Positions 1-11,567 of a stretch of 41,399 bases of DNA are shown one piece after another. The notes under the pieces were generated by a model. That model saw only the letters and a list, made by a program, of their open reading frames with translations, made no database searches and was not told where the DNA came from. The stretch is from Haplomitrium mnioides. Its lineage: Eukaryota > Marchantiophyta > Haplomitriopsida > Calobryales. Made by a program: the position numbers and the translations under genes. The DNA lies in the NCBI GenBank assembly GCA_049999725.1, contig JBNGIS010008158.1:1-41399 (forward strand), written 5' to 3'. Position 1 is the stretch's first letter. Every line of letters starts with the position of its first letter.

Positions 1-27
1 AATTCCTTGTTCAAAGTAGCGGTTGTT
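1..27 (+). mobile_element. Right terminal inverted repeat of a further TIR element lying to the left of the window
   Basis: Positions 9-27 (GTTCAAAGTAGCGGTTGTT) are the exact reverse complement of 3873-3891, the left end of copy B, and positions 3-8 extend the match with one mismatch. The same motif forms the right end of copy B at 28607-28628. Sequence from 28 on is the methyltransferase-like gene of copy A, so a family member appears to be inserted in that gene with its body off the left edge. The 5-bp target duplication cannot be checked because the other junction is outside the window. Confidence 0.72.
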
Positions 28-2196
28 GTGGATGGGATATTCCATCCTTGCCTCCTTTTAGATGACACAACATACCTTTGAGCAAAAAGATTTGAGCAAC
101 ATGGCTAAAACTTTGTGTCCCTCTAGTTCTCGAGACATCTCTTCGATCAAAGCTCCATAGCTTTCACTTTCTTCAAAAGAGAAATTTTTATTTTGTTGGT
201 AATACCCCGAAGGGACCTCCAAGATATCCACTTCATGTCTTTCATTCACAAATAACCTTTGGCTTTGGGCTATTGATCTTTCACAAGGTTCTTCTCACAC
301 ATCTCAAAGACACTATGTTGAAACTCCCACAGCTCTCCACTCCAGAAAGCCAACTAAAACTAGCTATCTTTAGAAGTCACAATTTTTTCAAGACTATACT
401 TTGGTTTGATTTCCAAAGTCTCCAAAACCAACTCATATTTCAACTTATGGGATGAAATCATCTTGCTCTCCATGAACCTTTGATGCCAGTACTTGACCTT
501 TTGAATGGAGGTCATCTCCAACTTGTAACATTAATCGTAGTTGTTATCGATGGAAAAAATTTGGGCTTTTGTTGGAGTGAGTCTCTAGATACATGTAGCA
601 ATTACAAAGCGACAACATTAGATTCTTCACTCCTTATTTTGTTATCAAAGCTACTTTGTAGCAACGCTGTGGTTGCCTCCCACAATCTCATAACGGTCTT
701 TGTCAAGGTTTCTTATATCAAACTCTGACTTGTCTTTCAACTTGCACTTTGGGTTGACAACTATCATGAAAAAAGAATAGGCATACTCGTTTGTCAACAA
801 CCTTTGTGCAAGCAGCTCCATGAAATCCTTGTTTAGTCATTTTATCTAAAAAGACCCCCAATTTTTTATTCCAGGCTTCGGTAGATTCAAGCTTACTAGC
901 CAAAGAGTAATTGTCTCTTCACACACCACAATAGCTTTAGATTGTAGACCCGTGAATTTTTTTTTTGTCTTTCTCATACACTATCTGAGAATCCACTTGC
1001 TCTCTTTCTTGAAATGTCATGAGACCCTTGTGCACTTGTCGCTTTGCTCTAGAGGTTGGTTGTTATTGCACATGCTCAAGGTTAACCTCTTCCTCAGAGC
1101 TACTAGAAGAGGAAGAAAATGGAGCATGGGCAGAAGAGCTTGAAGGAGAAGGTGAACGAATGGGCTCCTCACAAACAGGCTATGGTTGGATTGACTTTTT
1201 CTTCTACACAACTGGTTTTTTCTTTGTAGAGCCTTCTGTTGGCTCTATTGCTCTTTTTTTTTTGTTTTTTGAGCCCACAATCTACTAGTTTTTCCAACTG
1301 CAAATGTTGATGCACTAGGGTGAGGAATACACTAAGCCAAGCTCAACTTAGGTTTCATCTTCAAACCTTAGAGTAAAGAAAATTTAATAAAATTCCTTTC
1401 CACTTGCTTTGCATTTGGATATGCATTGATTAAATTTGAAACAAAATACAAAAATAGATTGAGAATAAAAGTATTAATGTCAACACCTTAGATTGAAAAA
1501 TAAAAGACAAGGCAAAGAAAGTTGATTTACATAACTCACAAGGTCATCCACGTATAAACTCAAGAATCTATGCGTGCATGAACTCAAAATTTATTGTGTA
1601 GAAAGACTCCTTAGTCCATGGGCACAAAGACTCTTGAGTCCACGTGCACATAGACTCTTGAGCCCATGCGCATATAGACTCTTGAGTCTATTCGCGTATA
1701 GACTAAGGAGTCTATGTGCATATTGACTAAGGAGTTGCGATGGCAAGGACTCACAAGTCCATGTTAGCATGAACTCGAGAGTTCATGCTAGTATGGACTC
1801 CTAACAAAACAAAAAGAAGAGTTAAAACTTTTTTACCTTCCCATACTGGTATGTTTCTTGTAGGTTCAAAGTGAACAGGTCTTGATGCTTCATTTTGTTG
1901 AAGAAAAACTTCTTGGAGAAGGCACTGTAAAGACAAGTTCCATCCTTTGACTACACAAGGAGCCTGATGTGAGCTATATGCTCCTCTTGAATCATAGAGA
2001 TTTGGACCAAAAGGCCCAAATTGAACTTTTCCCCCTTTCTTTGGAAAAGGTACAAGTGATGCTCTACATTTCTATTGGCTCCACAACAAACTAGCCATTT
2101 GTTGGCTAGTTTTATCGGCTCAATCGTCTCTAACATATTGGCATACCAATGAAACTTTGGTTGAACTAGTTTTAGAGCAGTAGCTCCAGATGCCAT
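28..2196 (-). pseudogene. Copy A ParB-like/DNA methyltransferase-like gene, exons 1-2, broken
   Basis: This is the leftward gene of the transposon. Exon 1 (2196-1837, 120 codons) starts at a true ATG and ends at AAG|GTAAAA. Intron 1 holds a palindrome array. Exon 2 starts near 1460 and runs to 28, where another transposon end cuts it. Exon 2 encodes LINAYPNAKQVERNF, then a Ser/Glu/Lys-rich linker, then a conserved core with LGVFLDKMTKQGFHGAACTK, a FFFHDSC block, and YEIVGGNH (about 665-705). The last resembles the GNHR-type motif of ParB-like domains. An in-frame TAG near 1950, further stops and frame changes make it non-functional. The C-terminal methyltransferase part is not present here; it is inferred from copy C. 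The ParB-like label rests on motif recall and is moderately sure; homology among the copies is directly visible. Confidence 0.7.
1543..1803. repeat. 24-bp palindromic minisatellite, intron 1 of copy A methyltransferase-like gene
   Basis: About ten units of 24 bp fit the scheme GACTCNNNAGTCCATGCGCGCATA with heavy decay of the CG-rich core (for example CACGTGCACA, TTCGCGTATA, ATGTGCATAT). The array lies wholly between exon 1 (ends 1837) and exon 2 (starts near 1460). Copies B and C have the same kind of array in the same intron. Confidence 0.85.
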
Positions 2197-2775
2197 TTTT
2201 TCCCTGCTACTAAAACTGCGAAAACCTAACTTTGAAAATGAGGGATGAAAGGTAGCAAGAACATACCGATAAGGCTTTGGCTGAGCCTATTTTAGAGCAG
2301 TAGTTTGAGATGCCATTTTTTCCCTGCTACTAAAACTAGCAAAAACCTGACTCTCAAAATAAAAGATAAAAGGTAGTAAGCAATTGAATGGCAAAACTAG
2401 GTCAAATGAAGAGAAATCATGAAAATGACCATGGTAAGAAAACACAATCTTGTAAGTACACTTGCAACAATAGAAAGAAACTTTCCATTGTCGTTTTTTT
2501 TAATACGAAATTCAAAAAAACATATTTTTGTGTCAAAAAATAATTTGCAAAGCTCTTAAGATGTAGGTTCACAACATGAAAAAATGTAAGTATATAAAGC
2601 AATGCTCTTTTTCATCTTTCTAGTTTCTTTTTCATTTTTTCTAGAAAATTCACACTATTTTATAGTTTGGTGGGGGTTTTTTCAAAAAAACCATTCTTTT
2701 GGTTCACCAACGTATACCAAGATTATCTGGTTAAATCATTTATTGAATTTTAAAAATATTTATTTGCATTTTTAA
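2197..2775. promoter_or_regulatory. Bidirectional promoter spacer of copy A
   Basis: The spacer separates the divergent ATGs at 2196 (minus) and 2776 (plus). A plus-strand TATA box, TATATAAAG, sits at 2591-2599, about 180 bp before the plus ATG. The matching minus-strand box seen in copies B and C is decayed to TATTAAAA near 2496-2505. The stretch 2205-2345 holds an imperfect duplication of the 5' end of the leftward gene (the phrase TGCCATTTTTTCCCTGCTACTAAAACT occurs twice in split form near 2192 and 2310). Confidence 0.6.
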
Positions 2776-2994
2776 ATGGCAAAAGTGTTAAGAGACAAGA
2801 AGCAATTAGAATTTCAAGATTCATGTTCTTAAAAAAGTATTTCTTTCGGACAATAATTTGAGATACTTTTAAATCATCATTTTGAATAGAGAAGCATTGG
2901 CAAACCAAGAGCATCAAGTGTGATGGCTAGTATTCTAGGAAAAATTATGCCATTTCTTGAACAAGATACATCAGCAAAGGAAGATCGTGGGAGT

Positions 2995-3085
2995 GAATCC
3001 TATACGCATATATGATCAAGGACTGAACTCTATGTGCATATAGGATTCAAGACTCAACCTTATATATGCACTAGATCTAACATGC
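2995..3085 (+). repeat. Degenerate 30-bp palindromic repeats in copy A transposase coding region
   Basis: Three units with the scheme GAATCCTATACGCATATATGATCAAGGACT (each part shown decayed) recur at roughly 30-bp steps. They match in position and period the better kept arrays of copies B (12870-13010) and C (40225-40415). Confidence 0.65.
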
Positions 3086-3867
3086 CGATAAAGCGATCAA
3101 AGTTAATTCCTTCTAGATATTTTCAAAAAAATAGAGCCAATGAACGTGAAAGGTTTGACATTACAACAAAACTTTGTTTCAACCAAACTAGAGCTCATCA
3201 TTTGAAATTCGAAAACAAGAAAGACACCTTCAAGCCAACAACCATGCATTCAAGTCACATCTATTAGAACGTTGTGGAGGTTTCTTTGTCAGCAACATAC
3301 AACGACAACAAATTTAAGATCCAAATTTATTTTTTCAAAAAACTAAAAGCATATAATTAGATGATTACTTGAATTTCGAAGGTGATATGCTATCACAATT
3401 GGCAACACTCAATCGACGAGTGAATTCTATGCAAGTTAGACCTCAAACCAAGAATGGTCTCAATTACTAAATATTTCTTTGGAGTTATTGCCAAAGCCTC
3501 CAATTGTTTTAGAAAAGACATTTTCCTATGCTATAAATTTTGATGAAGATTTTTTTCTAGCTTGGTCGAGTTCTCCTACATCTCAAACTTGTCTACAAAA
3601 ATTAAAAAAAAAACATTTATGGAGAACAAAAATCATTTATGATGATGCATAAGATCTTTAAGAAAATGCTTTATCTCTAATGGTTGGATTCGCATACGGA
3701 CCCAAACGACCGTCCAAATATAAGAGTTTTTATCTTGGCCAAAACCCAAACAGATAAATCTTTTACGTGATAGTTCATTGCCAAAAGTTGATCATGACAA
3801 GAGCTTTGCAAAGAAATAGCTTGATCCAATATCAATCGTGAAATTGAGGAGAATTTCATGTTGCCAA

Positions 3868-3872
3868 TATAA
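3868..3872. repeat. Target-site duplication TATAA, left side of copy B
   Basis: TATAA here is repeated at 28631-28635. Joining the flanks with one TATAA gives ATGTTGCCAATATAATTG, which aligns base for base with the uninterrupted gene of copy B at 13792-13810 (ATGTTGTCAAAATAATTG). Confidence 0.75.
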
Positions 3873-3905
3873 AACAACCGCTACTTTGAACTAGGAACCG
3901 CTACA
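3873..3905 (+). repeat. Left TIR of copy B
   Basis: Read inward it begins AACAACCGCTACTTTGAACT and continues AGGAACCGCTAC. The right TIR read inward begins GTAGCCGCTACTTTGAACCA then GGAACAAGCTAC. The TIR contains CCGCTAC twice, which could be a doubled protein-binding site. Confidence 0.75.
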
Positions 3906-4299
3906 GGGTTCATGTTTCAATTTTTGCTCCCAAAAATCAAATTTGTAATTTAGGCATCAAAAATCATGATTTTCATGCTAGTAATATTCGTTTGTAAGTA
4001 AAATGTAATTATACATATCAAAAAAGCTCACTTTGAGTGTAAAATGTATTCAAAACAAATTTTCTTATGAGTATTTGAACAACATTATATATATAATTTC
4101 AACTTTCAAAAGCATGAGAATCAACAAACAATAATATAGAAACATTTATACAACATTTGTTGTTAAATATTTTCTATACAAAAAAATGATATCCATAATT
4201 TGAAAATTTGATTAAAACATTCAAAATTTTTACAAAAAAAACTTTTTAAAAAACTCTAAAGTGTTGGCATAAGAAGATTGTTGAAGTAAATATATGAAA
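3906..4299. other. AT-rich subterminal DNA of copy B, no gene seen
   Basis: Long A and T runs, no open frame of note and no repeat that I can name. It separates the left TIR from the 3' flank of the leftward gene. Copy C lacks the equivalent, being cut at about 35035. Confidence 0.6.
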
Positions 4300-4560
4300 A
4301 TATTGCTGAAGCCTATGCCAACATGGACAACTGAGGCCCAAGTGTAGACACTCTTTGTTTGAAAGATACTTGGGCATAGGGACAACTACAACGACTTTGA
4401 GTTTCAACAGCTGAAGCCCATGCCCGCATGGACAATTGAAGTGATCTAGTATTGTTGAGTAATCGGAAGCAGTGAATGCAGAAGGTCGTCTAAGAAGAAA
4501 CAGAAAATGAAAAAGGAAAGTGAACTTCTATGCTAGCATAGACTTCTATGCTAATTTTCA
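4300..4560. repeat. Palindrome array in 3' flank of copy B methyltransferase-like gene
   Basis: Irregular units combine the phrases GAAGCCTATGCCAACATGGA, ACAACTGAAGCCCATGCCCG and CTTTGTTTGAAAG. The same phrases occur in the fuller array of copy C (35050-35545). A final palindrome, CTATGCTAGCATAG, lies near 4530-4545. Confidence 0.72.
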
Positions 4561-4752
4561 AAAAAACCAAATCGTTTTGTTCAAAAACCATTTTGCACAC
4601 CAAATTGAGCTATGATGAAAAGACTTAAAATGGATTGGGAGTGCAACAAGTTGAAACTTTAGCAAATAAACCTTTGTAAGAAAAAATACTTCATTAATAA
4701 AACAATTTCTTCAAACAGATGCTCCGATTTTATTCTCTTTGGGAGGAATTGT

Positions 4753-4889
4753 TTAATCTAAATCCAGTGGTTGAGCATCTTGAGCTACTAGAGACTCCTG
4801 CCAAGACTTTTCAATCCAAGAGATGGCAATAGAATCATTAGTAGCACCTGCAGTACCAGGAGGAACATGTTCCTTGTGGTATGCATAAA
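4753..4889 (-). pseudogene. C-terminal end of copy B methyltransferase-like gene, separated by the LTR-like insertion
   Basis: An open frame of 45 codons reads IYAYHKEHVPPGTAGATND and ends PLDLD then TAA (stop 4755-4753). Copy C has the same text at 35905-35720 (VYAYHGKPFPPSTASATSD, then after a frameshift a tail ending VASK and TGA at 35719). It therefore looks like the real C-terminus of this gene, following the methyltransferase motif I seen in copy C. The upstream remainder restarts only near 9115, after the block 4890-8850 and an unassigned stretch. Compared with copy C, about 1 kb between these points is absent. Confidence 0.7.
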
Positions 4890-5006
4890 TGTTAGGTCTT
4901 GAAGTTCAGGGCATAGGGGGAGGAGCCCTGGTTGTTGGTCGGTTGTTGTAGTATATGCCTAACTTCGAAAGTTGAGTAACAAGTTGGGTAAGTAAGGAAC
5001 CCCGCT

Positions 5007-5185
5007 GATCGGGCTATCTAGGATTAATCTTGGTCGTAGTGGTAGTGAAGTCCACTAGGACACAAGGGATTATGAGGGTGCTTCTTCCCCCAAGATCGGG
5101 CTATCTCGGGTTACACTTGGTCGTGGTGGTAGTGAAGTCCACCAGGACACAAGGGATCGTGAGGGTGCTTCTTTCCCCTAGGATC
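5007..5185. repeat. Two tandem 87-bp units within the LTR-like block
   Basis: Units start GATCGGGCTATCT at 5007 and 5094, each containing TGGTAGTGAAGTCCAC and ending in GGGTGCTTCTT plus a C run. A third start (GATCGGCTT) at 5182 is cut short. Confidence 0.85.
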
Positions 5186-8100
5186 GGCTTAAGACCTGCA
5201 AACAACTTGTGGCATGCGGGTTGGTCTTTCGGCTTAGGAATAGTCACTCATAATAGAATTGAAATAAATCAAATGCGCATGGTTCTTATATGTGTTATAA
5301 CTTTGAAAATTATATCATGAAATCTCAAATGTATGACAGCACACACTCATTCACATAGCACTTTATTCAATACACAAATTCACGGTACCAATACAACATC
5401 CTCCTAGTCTCACCCTTCCTCAGCTCTAACCTCCTCAAAAGTATTCTCCAAACCTATAACAATCTTCACTAACATCAATGACGGTCTAGCAACAGACAAA
5501 GACACCAACTATCTAGACTACGTTAAACACTTAACTTCCTCCAACATTTGAACTGAACAACAGAATAACAAAACAAAACTCTTCACTCTCATGCAACACA
5601 CAACACATAAACTTTTTCATTTTTTGTTCACTTTGTTCTTTACCTTAGCCACCAGCCCCATACACACCCTTGGAAAGTCGCAGCACAGCCATAAGCCATT
5701 GATCACACATAGAACCACATCCTCTCTAACACCGAATTTCAGACACCTTCACCCTTTCTTGCTTCTTCCTGAGTCTCACTCCTAAATACTCCTCCATTTT
5801 CCCCATATCATTCTATTTTCTTCACTTATCAACTTATTGACTCAAGCATTCTTCCCTTTACTGCCACTGTCATAGGTTCTTATATCGCGAAGGATACCTC
5901 ACCGACTTCATGTCCCTACAACGATAATCCTTATATCCGAATCTCCTTTGTCTCCCCATCCTTGGGTCTCTCGCCTTGTTTTTCCGTACTCAAGGTACCA
6001 CACTGCTGTCCCACATTAAGTATATGACCTCCCTTAACTACCATCCCAGGACATTAGACCTTGTTTTGTCACAACCTGAGAATTCACTTCACAATCAGCC
6101 GCGACGTGGTTTGGGATCACTCCATCTCTGTGCACAGACCGAGCAATCGATGTTGGCCTTCCCGGACTGCACAACAGCCTTTGCAAATAACGTCTCCTTA
6201 TCCCCTTTTGAATTTTGTAGGTTTCATTTGATTGCTTCCAAAATTCTGATAGAGGCAAGTAAGCGGAATCTGCGACAGAGGCGGGAAATCAATGTGATCA
6301 CATCCCCAATGTTAAATGACCACCCTTTGCATTGGTTCTTATTTTCTTTCTTCACAAATCTCAGAGTAGCCTCTTTTGGCCTTGGCGTCTCCCTGCAAGT
6401 CTGGAGCTGCTGTTGTCGCCTCATGTAAACAGTTTCCTTTTAGATACACCTCGAATTCCAGTAGAGGCTGAACAAGTAGGTGCATGAGAGGGAGATGTGT
6501 TCTCTTCTCGATTCCAACATCCCATCTTGTTTTGTTTTCTGCGGCACATTGGCCCTCCTTTCGTACGACATAGCTTTACTTCCACCTAGAGTCTTAATGC
6601 GATACCACTTCTCAAGCTCTTCCACATTACTGTTTGATCAGGCTCTTTCTAATCAAACTGAGGAAGAATAGTGCACAATCAGTGGCACCAGCGAATAACT
6701 CCTTCACTATCATCATAACAAGATCAGAAGCATCCCCTATGTGACATCACCTTCTTGCAGGTAATTTTTTGCCTCTTTCTCCATTTGATCGATTTTACTT
6801 CCCCTTGCTCTTTTCTTTTTCTTTTCCCTGCTGAACAATAGAGCCTTATTTCCTCCAACGTCGCCAATTTCTCATGCGCAGAACACCAGTTGATCACAAT
6901 CCGGGTTTCCTATGTATGAATCAAAACTCTGCCATATGCACAACGATTCTCCCTTGATAGAATTTGGTTATACTTCTACTCTCCCACCACATGCTTGATC
7001 AACACCCCGAAACTCACTCAAGATCACTGCACTGGTGAAGAACCAACTGGCTGCTGCTTCGACGCTTCATTTTGCAAGGATCATTGATTATGCCTCTGCG
7101 TTTACTCTATCTTGCAAAACATGGGAATGGCTAGTTGCTTCAATTCCACGGCTGAAAATCATTGTGCAATAGGAGCCTTCCTACCAATTTAATGAATTTC
7201 CACCTTCCCTCCCAGCACCTTGTCAGCTAAATTTTCCTTCATCGCAACCACATTTGACTTCATGTTCTGTTTCTTCTTTTTGTTTTGTTTCTTTTTTATC
7301 AATAACCACGTCGCCTATTGCCCCACAACCTGGAACTTCTTTCCGCGCCCCCAACACTTCACTCTGCCGCTCAACAACCAACCAGCTCACATTCCCTCAA
7401 TGCCAAGTTTCTTTCGCTCCGGGACAAGTCCACACGGCTGAATCCGAATACTCCACCCTTGCACTCCGAGGGAAAGACTGCGAGCTTCCTACAACGCTGC
7501 GACACGACAACAATTCTTCGAGCACCATTGCACATCCCCATTTGAACAAAAGGTGCAGTTCGCCTGCTATATTCGTCCAAGCACTTCACACCATCCCGCG
7601 ACGTCTGACTCTGCTTCCCCTAGATAGCTGTAATTGGAAAAAGGTCTCCCACCAGCAAGCCTCGTTACACAAATTTCTGTTTGGTCACAACGACTCAAGG
7701 GGAAAAATTATGCGATGAATCTTGCTCCTGCCAACTTTGTGCTCCTTCGAGATCTCTTGCAACTCCACATTCCATTCGACGTTCATGTCAGAGTTTCTCC
7801 TGAACCTGAGTTCTCCTTCCATTTCGTCACTTAGATCACGTCCATGACTCGACGGCGTCATTATTCTTCCCGTTACAACTAAAAAATACTCTCACTGCTC
7901 CCTCATGCATGCAACTGTTCACGGATCGGTTCTTCATTCCAGCCTTCTCTATATACCTCCCTTGTCGCCTCATATGTAGCCACCAACACCAAAAACCTGT
8001 CGCAGCCCTTGAACCTCCTCACCACACTTTAGCAATCTTGTCCTTCCCATCCCCCGTTAGCTTCCTTCATGCCATGTATCATTGACGCAGAATTCTTGGA

Positions 8101-8334
8101 GCCCCCCAAACCATCCTCCACGGCGCACAAAAAAACAAGAACAAGGGAGGAGAGAAGGGGCCCACAACTGCGCCGCGCGCAGGTCTTATCGTTATGCAAC
8201 GCCCAAGAGGCCCCAAGAATTCCAGAGGGGGGAAAACTCTTTTTCTTTAAGGGCACCCTAAAACTCCACACGCGCCAAGTTCCTTTCCCCATTTTTCTCA
8301 AGACCTAAAACTCCCATGTTCTTTCTTTTCTTTT

Positions 8335-8472
8335 CTCAAGGCCTTATCCATCAATTCATGTCCTTCTTTTTTCTCAAGGCCTTATCCATCAATTCATGTC
8401 CTTCTTTTTTCTCAAGGCCTTATCCATCAATTCATGTCCTTCTTTTTTTCTCAAGGCCTTATTTATCGACAC
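8335..8472. repeat. Tandem 38-bp repeats, about 3.5 units
   Basis: Units begin CTCAAGGCCTTATCCATCAA at 8335, 8373, 8411 and 8450 (period 38, 38, 39) with a T-run separator. The first three are almost identical, so the expansion is recent. Confidence 0.9.
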
Positions 8473-8668
8473 GCGCAACTTTCTCTCAAGGTGCACCTTG
8501 GGCTCAACATGATCCTCTCCCTTCCCCTTGTTCTCTTTGTCCTTTTGGCTTGGCTGGTAGCTTAGGCTTAGTCTTAGTTAAATAATATTTAATTGATATT
8601 GTACTAGTCTTTACTAATCCACATAACTTTTCAAAATCTCACAAAAACACAAAATCTACTTGTACAAA

Positions 8669-8687
8669 ACACACACACACACACACA
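8669..8687. repeat. (AC)n microsatellite
   Basis: An uninterrupted AC run of about 9.5 units near the right end of the LTR-like block. Confidence 0.9.
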
Positions 8688-8850
8688 TATAATCCTCACA
8701 TACACATGACGCATTCCTTTCTTTTTTGTTCTTCATGCTGAGCGATTTTCCTCCATTTCTCTCCATTCTGAACTGTTCAAGTTGTTGTTGTCCGATCTGT
8801 TTCTCGACCTGATTGGTACTTGTGATTCAAAAACAAGTGCTATTCCTACA

Positions 8851-9114
8851 ATTGTAATTTCTGGATCCTAAAGAAACTTTGCTACTTTGAATATAATAAA
8901 ATGTTTTTTAACTAAATCCTATAAAAGTCTTTTGGTTGCATTTCTGAGAATCGTCTGTCCTTCTGTTTGGACAGTGTCCATTGTTTGCCAATTCTGCCAT
9001 TTGCTTGCTTGCTTTCTTCATTTTCCTTGATTTTGTCTTCCTTTGTCTCTCCTTGCGTGCGTCTTTAGCTCCCATCCTAGACCCTAACAATAAACTATTT
9101 ATGACTCTATCATA
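8851..9114. other. Unassigned stretch between LTR-like block and copy B gene
   Basis: It does not align by eye with copy C. A minus-strand frame (8908-9225) runs through it into exon 3 of the methyltransferase-like gene and encodes a Lys/Arg-rich peptide, which I would not call a gene. It may be leftover internal sequence of the inserted retroelement. Confidence 0.4.
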
Positions 9115-9287
9115 TCGGATGGCAAGGAAGCCATTGTAAATTGTAGTCAATTTTTTTGCATGCTGATGTTTGAACATTTTGTCCCCTTGAACACAACAAA
9201 AATGGAAAAATATAAAAGGAGACAAAAAGAAATTTAAGACTAGAGAGAGAAAAATATATGAACAAAGACTATGGACTCCAAACTAAG

Positions 9288-9935
9288 AGGGACATTGAAT
9301 TCCATGCTCGTATGGACAAAGAAGTCAAGGCGCCTAAGGACTTCAAAGTTCAAACACATGGACTTTGATATCGAGGAGGGATTGGACTTCAAAGTCCCTG
9401 ATCATCCATGCGTGCATGGACTTCACAGTCCTTGCGCGTTAGGAATTAATAGCCCAAGCCTGCTTGGACTTTACAATCCATGCACGCATTGACTTCACAG
9501 TCCATGTGCGCAGGGAGTTCTAAGTCCATACGCGCATGGACTTGTTAGTCCAGTCGTGCTTGGACTTCTAGGTCCATGCACATATGGACTTCATGTTCCA
9601 AGCGAGCATGGACTTCAAAGTCCATGGGCATATAGACATAGAAATCCAAGCGAGTCAATACTCGTAAGGCAAGATGTGTCTAGACATTCGAGTAATCGCG
9701 TGCCAAGAACTGGAAGTCTATGCGCGCATGGACCTCCAAGGCATGCGTGGTAGGACTCTAAGGTTCAAGCGGAGAAGGACTGTGCAATCAATACGCGCAT
9801 GGGCAATAAAGTCCTAGTATGCAAGGATTGTGGAGTCCATGCGTGCATGGACTGTGAAGCATAGACGTGCTTTGATTGTGAAGTATAGTCAAGAAGAGAC
9901 TAAGAAGTCCATCCACACACGCACTTCACAATCCT
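9288..9935. repeat. 24-bp palindromic minisatellite filling intron 2 of copy B methyltransferase-like gene
   Basis: About 27 units of the scheme GACTTCANAGTCCATGCGCGCATG with strict 24-bp spacing over long stretches and decayed cores. Because 24 is a multiple of three, it creates a spurious open frame (9271-9492) with an eight-residue GLHSPCAH-like period. Copy C has a shorter array in the same intron (37070-37280). Confidence 0.9.
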
Positions 9936-11567
9936 TGCACAAGGGAACTCAAAACCTATTTTATCAAAACTAAAGACAACTTATTGTAAATTCACTACAA
10001 CTCCAAAGAAATGAATGTAAAGTGAAAAGAAAAACTAACCAAAAGCTTCTCGAAGCTAGAATAGAAAGCGGCCATCTTGGACTCCTCAATGTGGAGAGGG
10101 TACTCCTCTCTTGCTTCCTCCCAGCTGCTACAGTAAACTTCTAAACAAAAACATATTACCATCATTGCCAAAGATTTATGTCTCTTTGCCTCTCAAGATA
10201 TTTCATCCATTGAAAGCTCTTTGGCTTCCACGCACTTCAAAACTGAAATTTTAACTTCATCAAGAAGATCCTGAAGGGACCTCCAAGGTGTCATTTTCAT
10301 GTCCTCTATTATGAGAGATCATCCATTGGCCTTCGGCTGCTGGCTCTTAACGATATTCTTCTCCCACATCGAAAATATGCTATGTTGTAGATCCTAGAGC
10401 TCACCACTTCGGAATGCAAGTTGGAACAAGTTGTCTTGAAAAGATATTGTCTTCTCAAGTAGGGACTTGGGTTTGATCTCCAAGGTTCCATCACCAATTC
10501 TCTTTTTAATATTTGAGATGACACCATCCAACTTTCCACAAATCTTTGATGCCAATATTCGACCTTTTGAATAGATGTCATTTCCAGCCTATACCTCTGG
10601 TCATAGTTGTCATTAGTTGCAAAGATATAGGCCTTTGTTGGTGTAAGACCCACGTACTCATAATAGTTGCAAAGTGATAGTGCCGGATTCTTTGGTTCGT
10701 ATTTTGTGATCAAAGGCTGCCTTGTTGTAGCATTGTGATTTCCTCCTACAATCTCGTAGTGATACTTGTTAGGGTTTCTAATATCGAACTCTGACTTGTC
10801 TTTTAACCCACACTACGAGTCAACAACAACAATGAAAAAACTATGCGCATACTTTTTTATGAGCATTCTTTGCGCTAGAAGCTCAACAAAATCTTTATTT
10901 AGCCTTCTAATCTAGAAAGACCCCCACTTGTCCATTCAAAGTTTCGGCATATTCAAGTTCTCATGCCTAATAGTGATAGTTTCTTGACAGAATCTGCATC
11001 ACTGGATTGCAAACTCCCTTATTTTGTTTTTTGTTCTTCTCAAACATTGTCTGAGAGTCCACTTGCTCCCATTCCTGCAAAGTTTGCAACCCCTTGTGGG
11101 ATTGCCTTTTTGCTCTTGACATTGGAGCCCGAACTAGCTCCGGCTTTGATTCTTGCCCCGAGCTGCTTGGTGCTAAGGACGAAGAGGCAGCAAAAGAAGA
11201 CATTGATGAAGATTCGGATGGGGCTGGCTCCTCCTCAATGACTAGTACTGGAACATGCTTTTTCTTTTGGACTACATGTTTCTTCTTTTTGGGAGCCTCA
11301 GTTTGCTCCACCTCCTTTTTTTTGGTAAAAAAGACTGCCGCGTGAGTTGAAAATGTAGCCGCGCTTGGATGCAACACTAGTTGTTGATTGCTAGCGCCTT
11401 GCTTGGGCTTCAGAATTTTAATATGGATGGCCAACTTGATGAAATCGCGTTCGACGCGCTTCGCGTCTTTGTAGCCATCAATGAAATCTGCCAGTAACTA
11501 AGTAAACTGAAAAACAAAACAAAAAATAATTAGAAACAAGTACAAGTGTTCAAGGTAAGAAATAAGA

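Larger units (their letters stand above)
2776..3872 (+). pseudogene. Copy A DUF7869-type transposase gene, 5' half
   Basis: It begins at ATG 2776 with a short peptide related to the starts of copies B (12660) and C (40073); all three share a lysine-rich run and the phrase FQDS. Stops and frame changes follow within about 60 bp. The region carries the 30-bp palindromic repeats (2995-3080), and further on phrases aligned with copies B and C around 3440-3860 (ELLPKPPIVLEKTFS-like, then GPKPK-like text near 3750). Homology ends at 3872, inside TATAA, where copy B is inserted; the gene resumes at 28631. It is not translatable as it stands. Confidence 0.68.
4890..8850. mobile_element. Putative solo long LTR (or long non-coding retroelement block) of about 3.96 kb
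   Basis: The block starts TGTTAGG and ends CCTACA, the short inverted termini expected of an LTR, and it interrupts the methyltransferase-like gene. Its length and pyrimidine-rich, gene-free character resemble the 3.7 kb LTRs of the element at 14196-24306, although I see no clear identity with them. Longest frames (for example 5976-6428) look like chance: no motif and no matching frame nearby. I found no PBS, PPT or coding region. The 5-bp flanks (ATAAA and ATTGT) do not match, so a clean insertion is not shown; recombination or a deletion at the right side is possible. It contains tandem repeats at 5007-5185 and 8335-8472 and a short CA repeat at 8669-8687. Confidence 0.5.

Noticed and set aside
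1543-1803. Regular repeats with spacers resembling a CRISPR array
   Set aside because: Units are contiguous 24-bp palindromic minisatellites with decayed cores, there are no unique spacers, no cas genes, and the setting is a plant transposon intron.
5976-6428. 150-codon frame in the LTR-like block
   Set aside because: No domain, biased composition or splice context; several comparable frames overlap on both strands of this pyrimidine-rich block.
8669-8687. CA repeat as a functional element
   Set aside because: A short ordinary microsatellite with no other signal.
9271-9492. 73-codon open frame with an eight-residue period
   Set aside because: It is the 24-bp intronic minisatellite read in frame; the array lacks stops by chance of its period.
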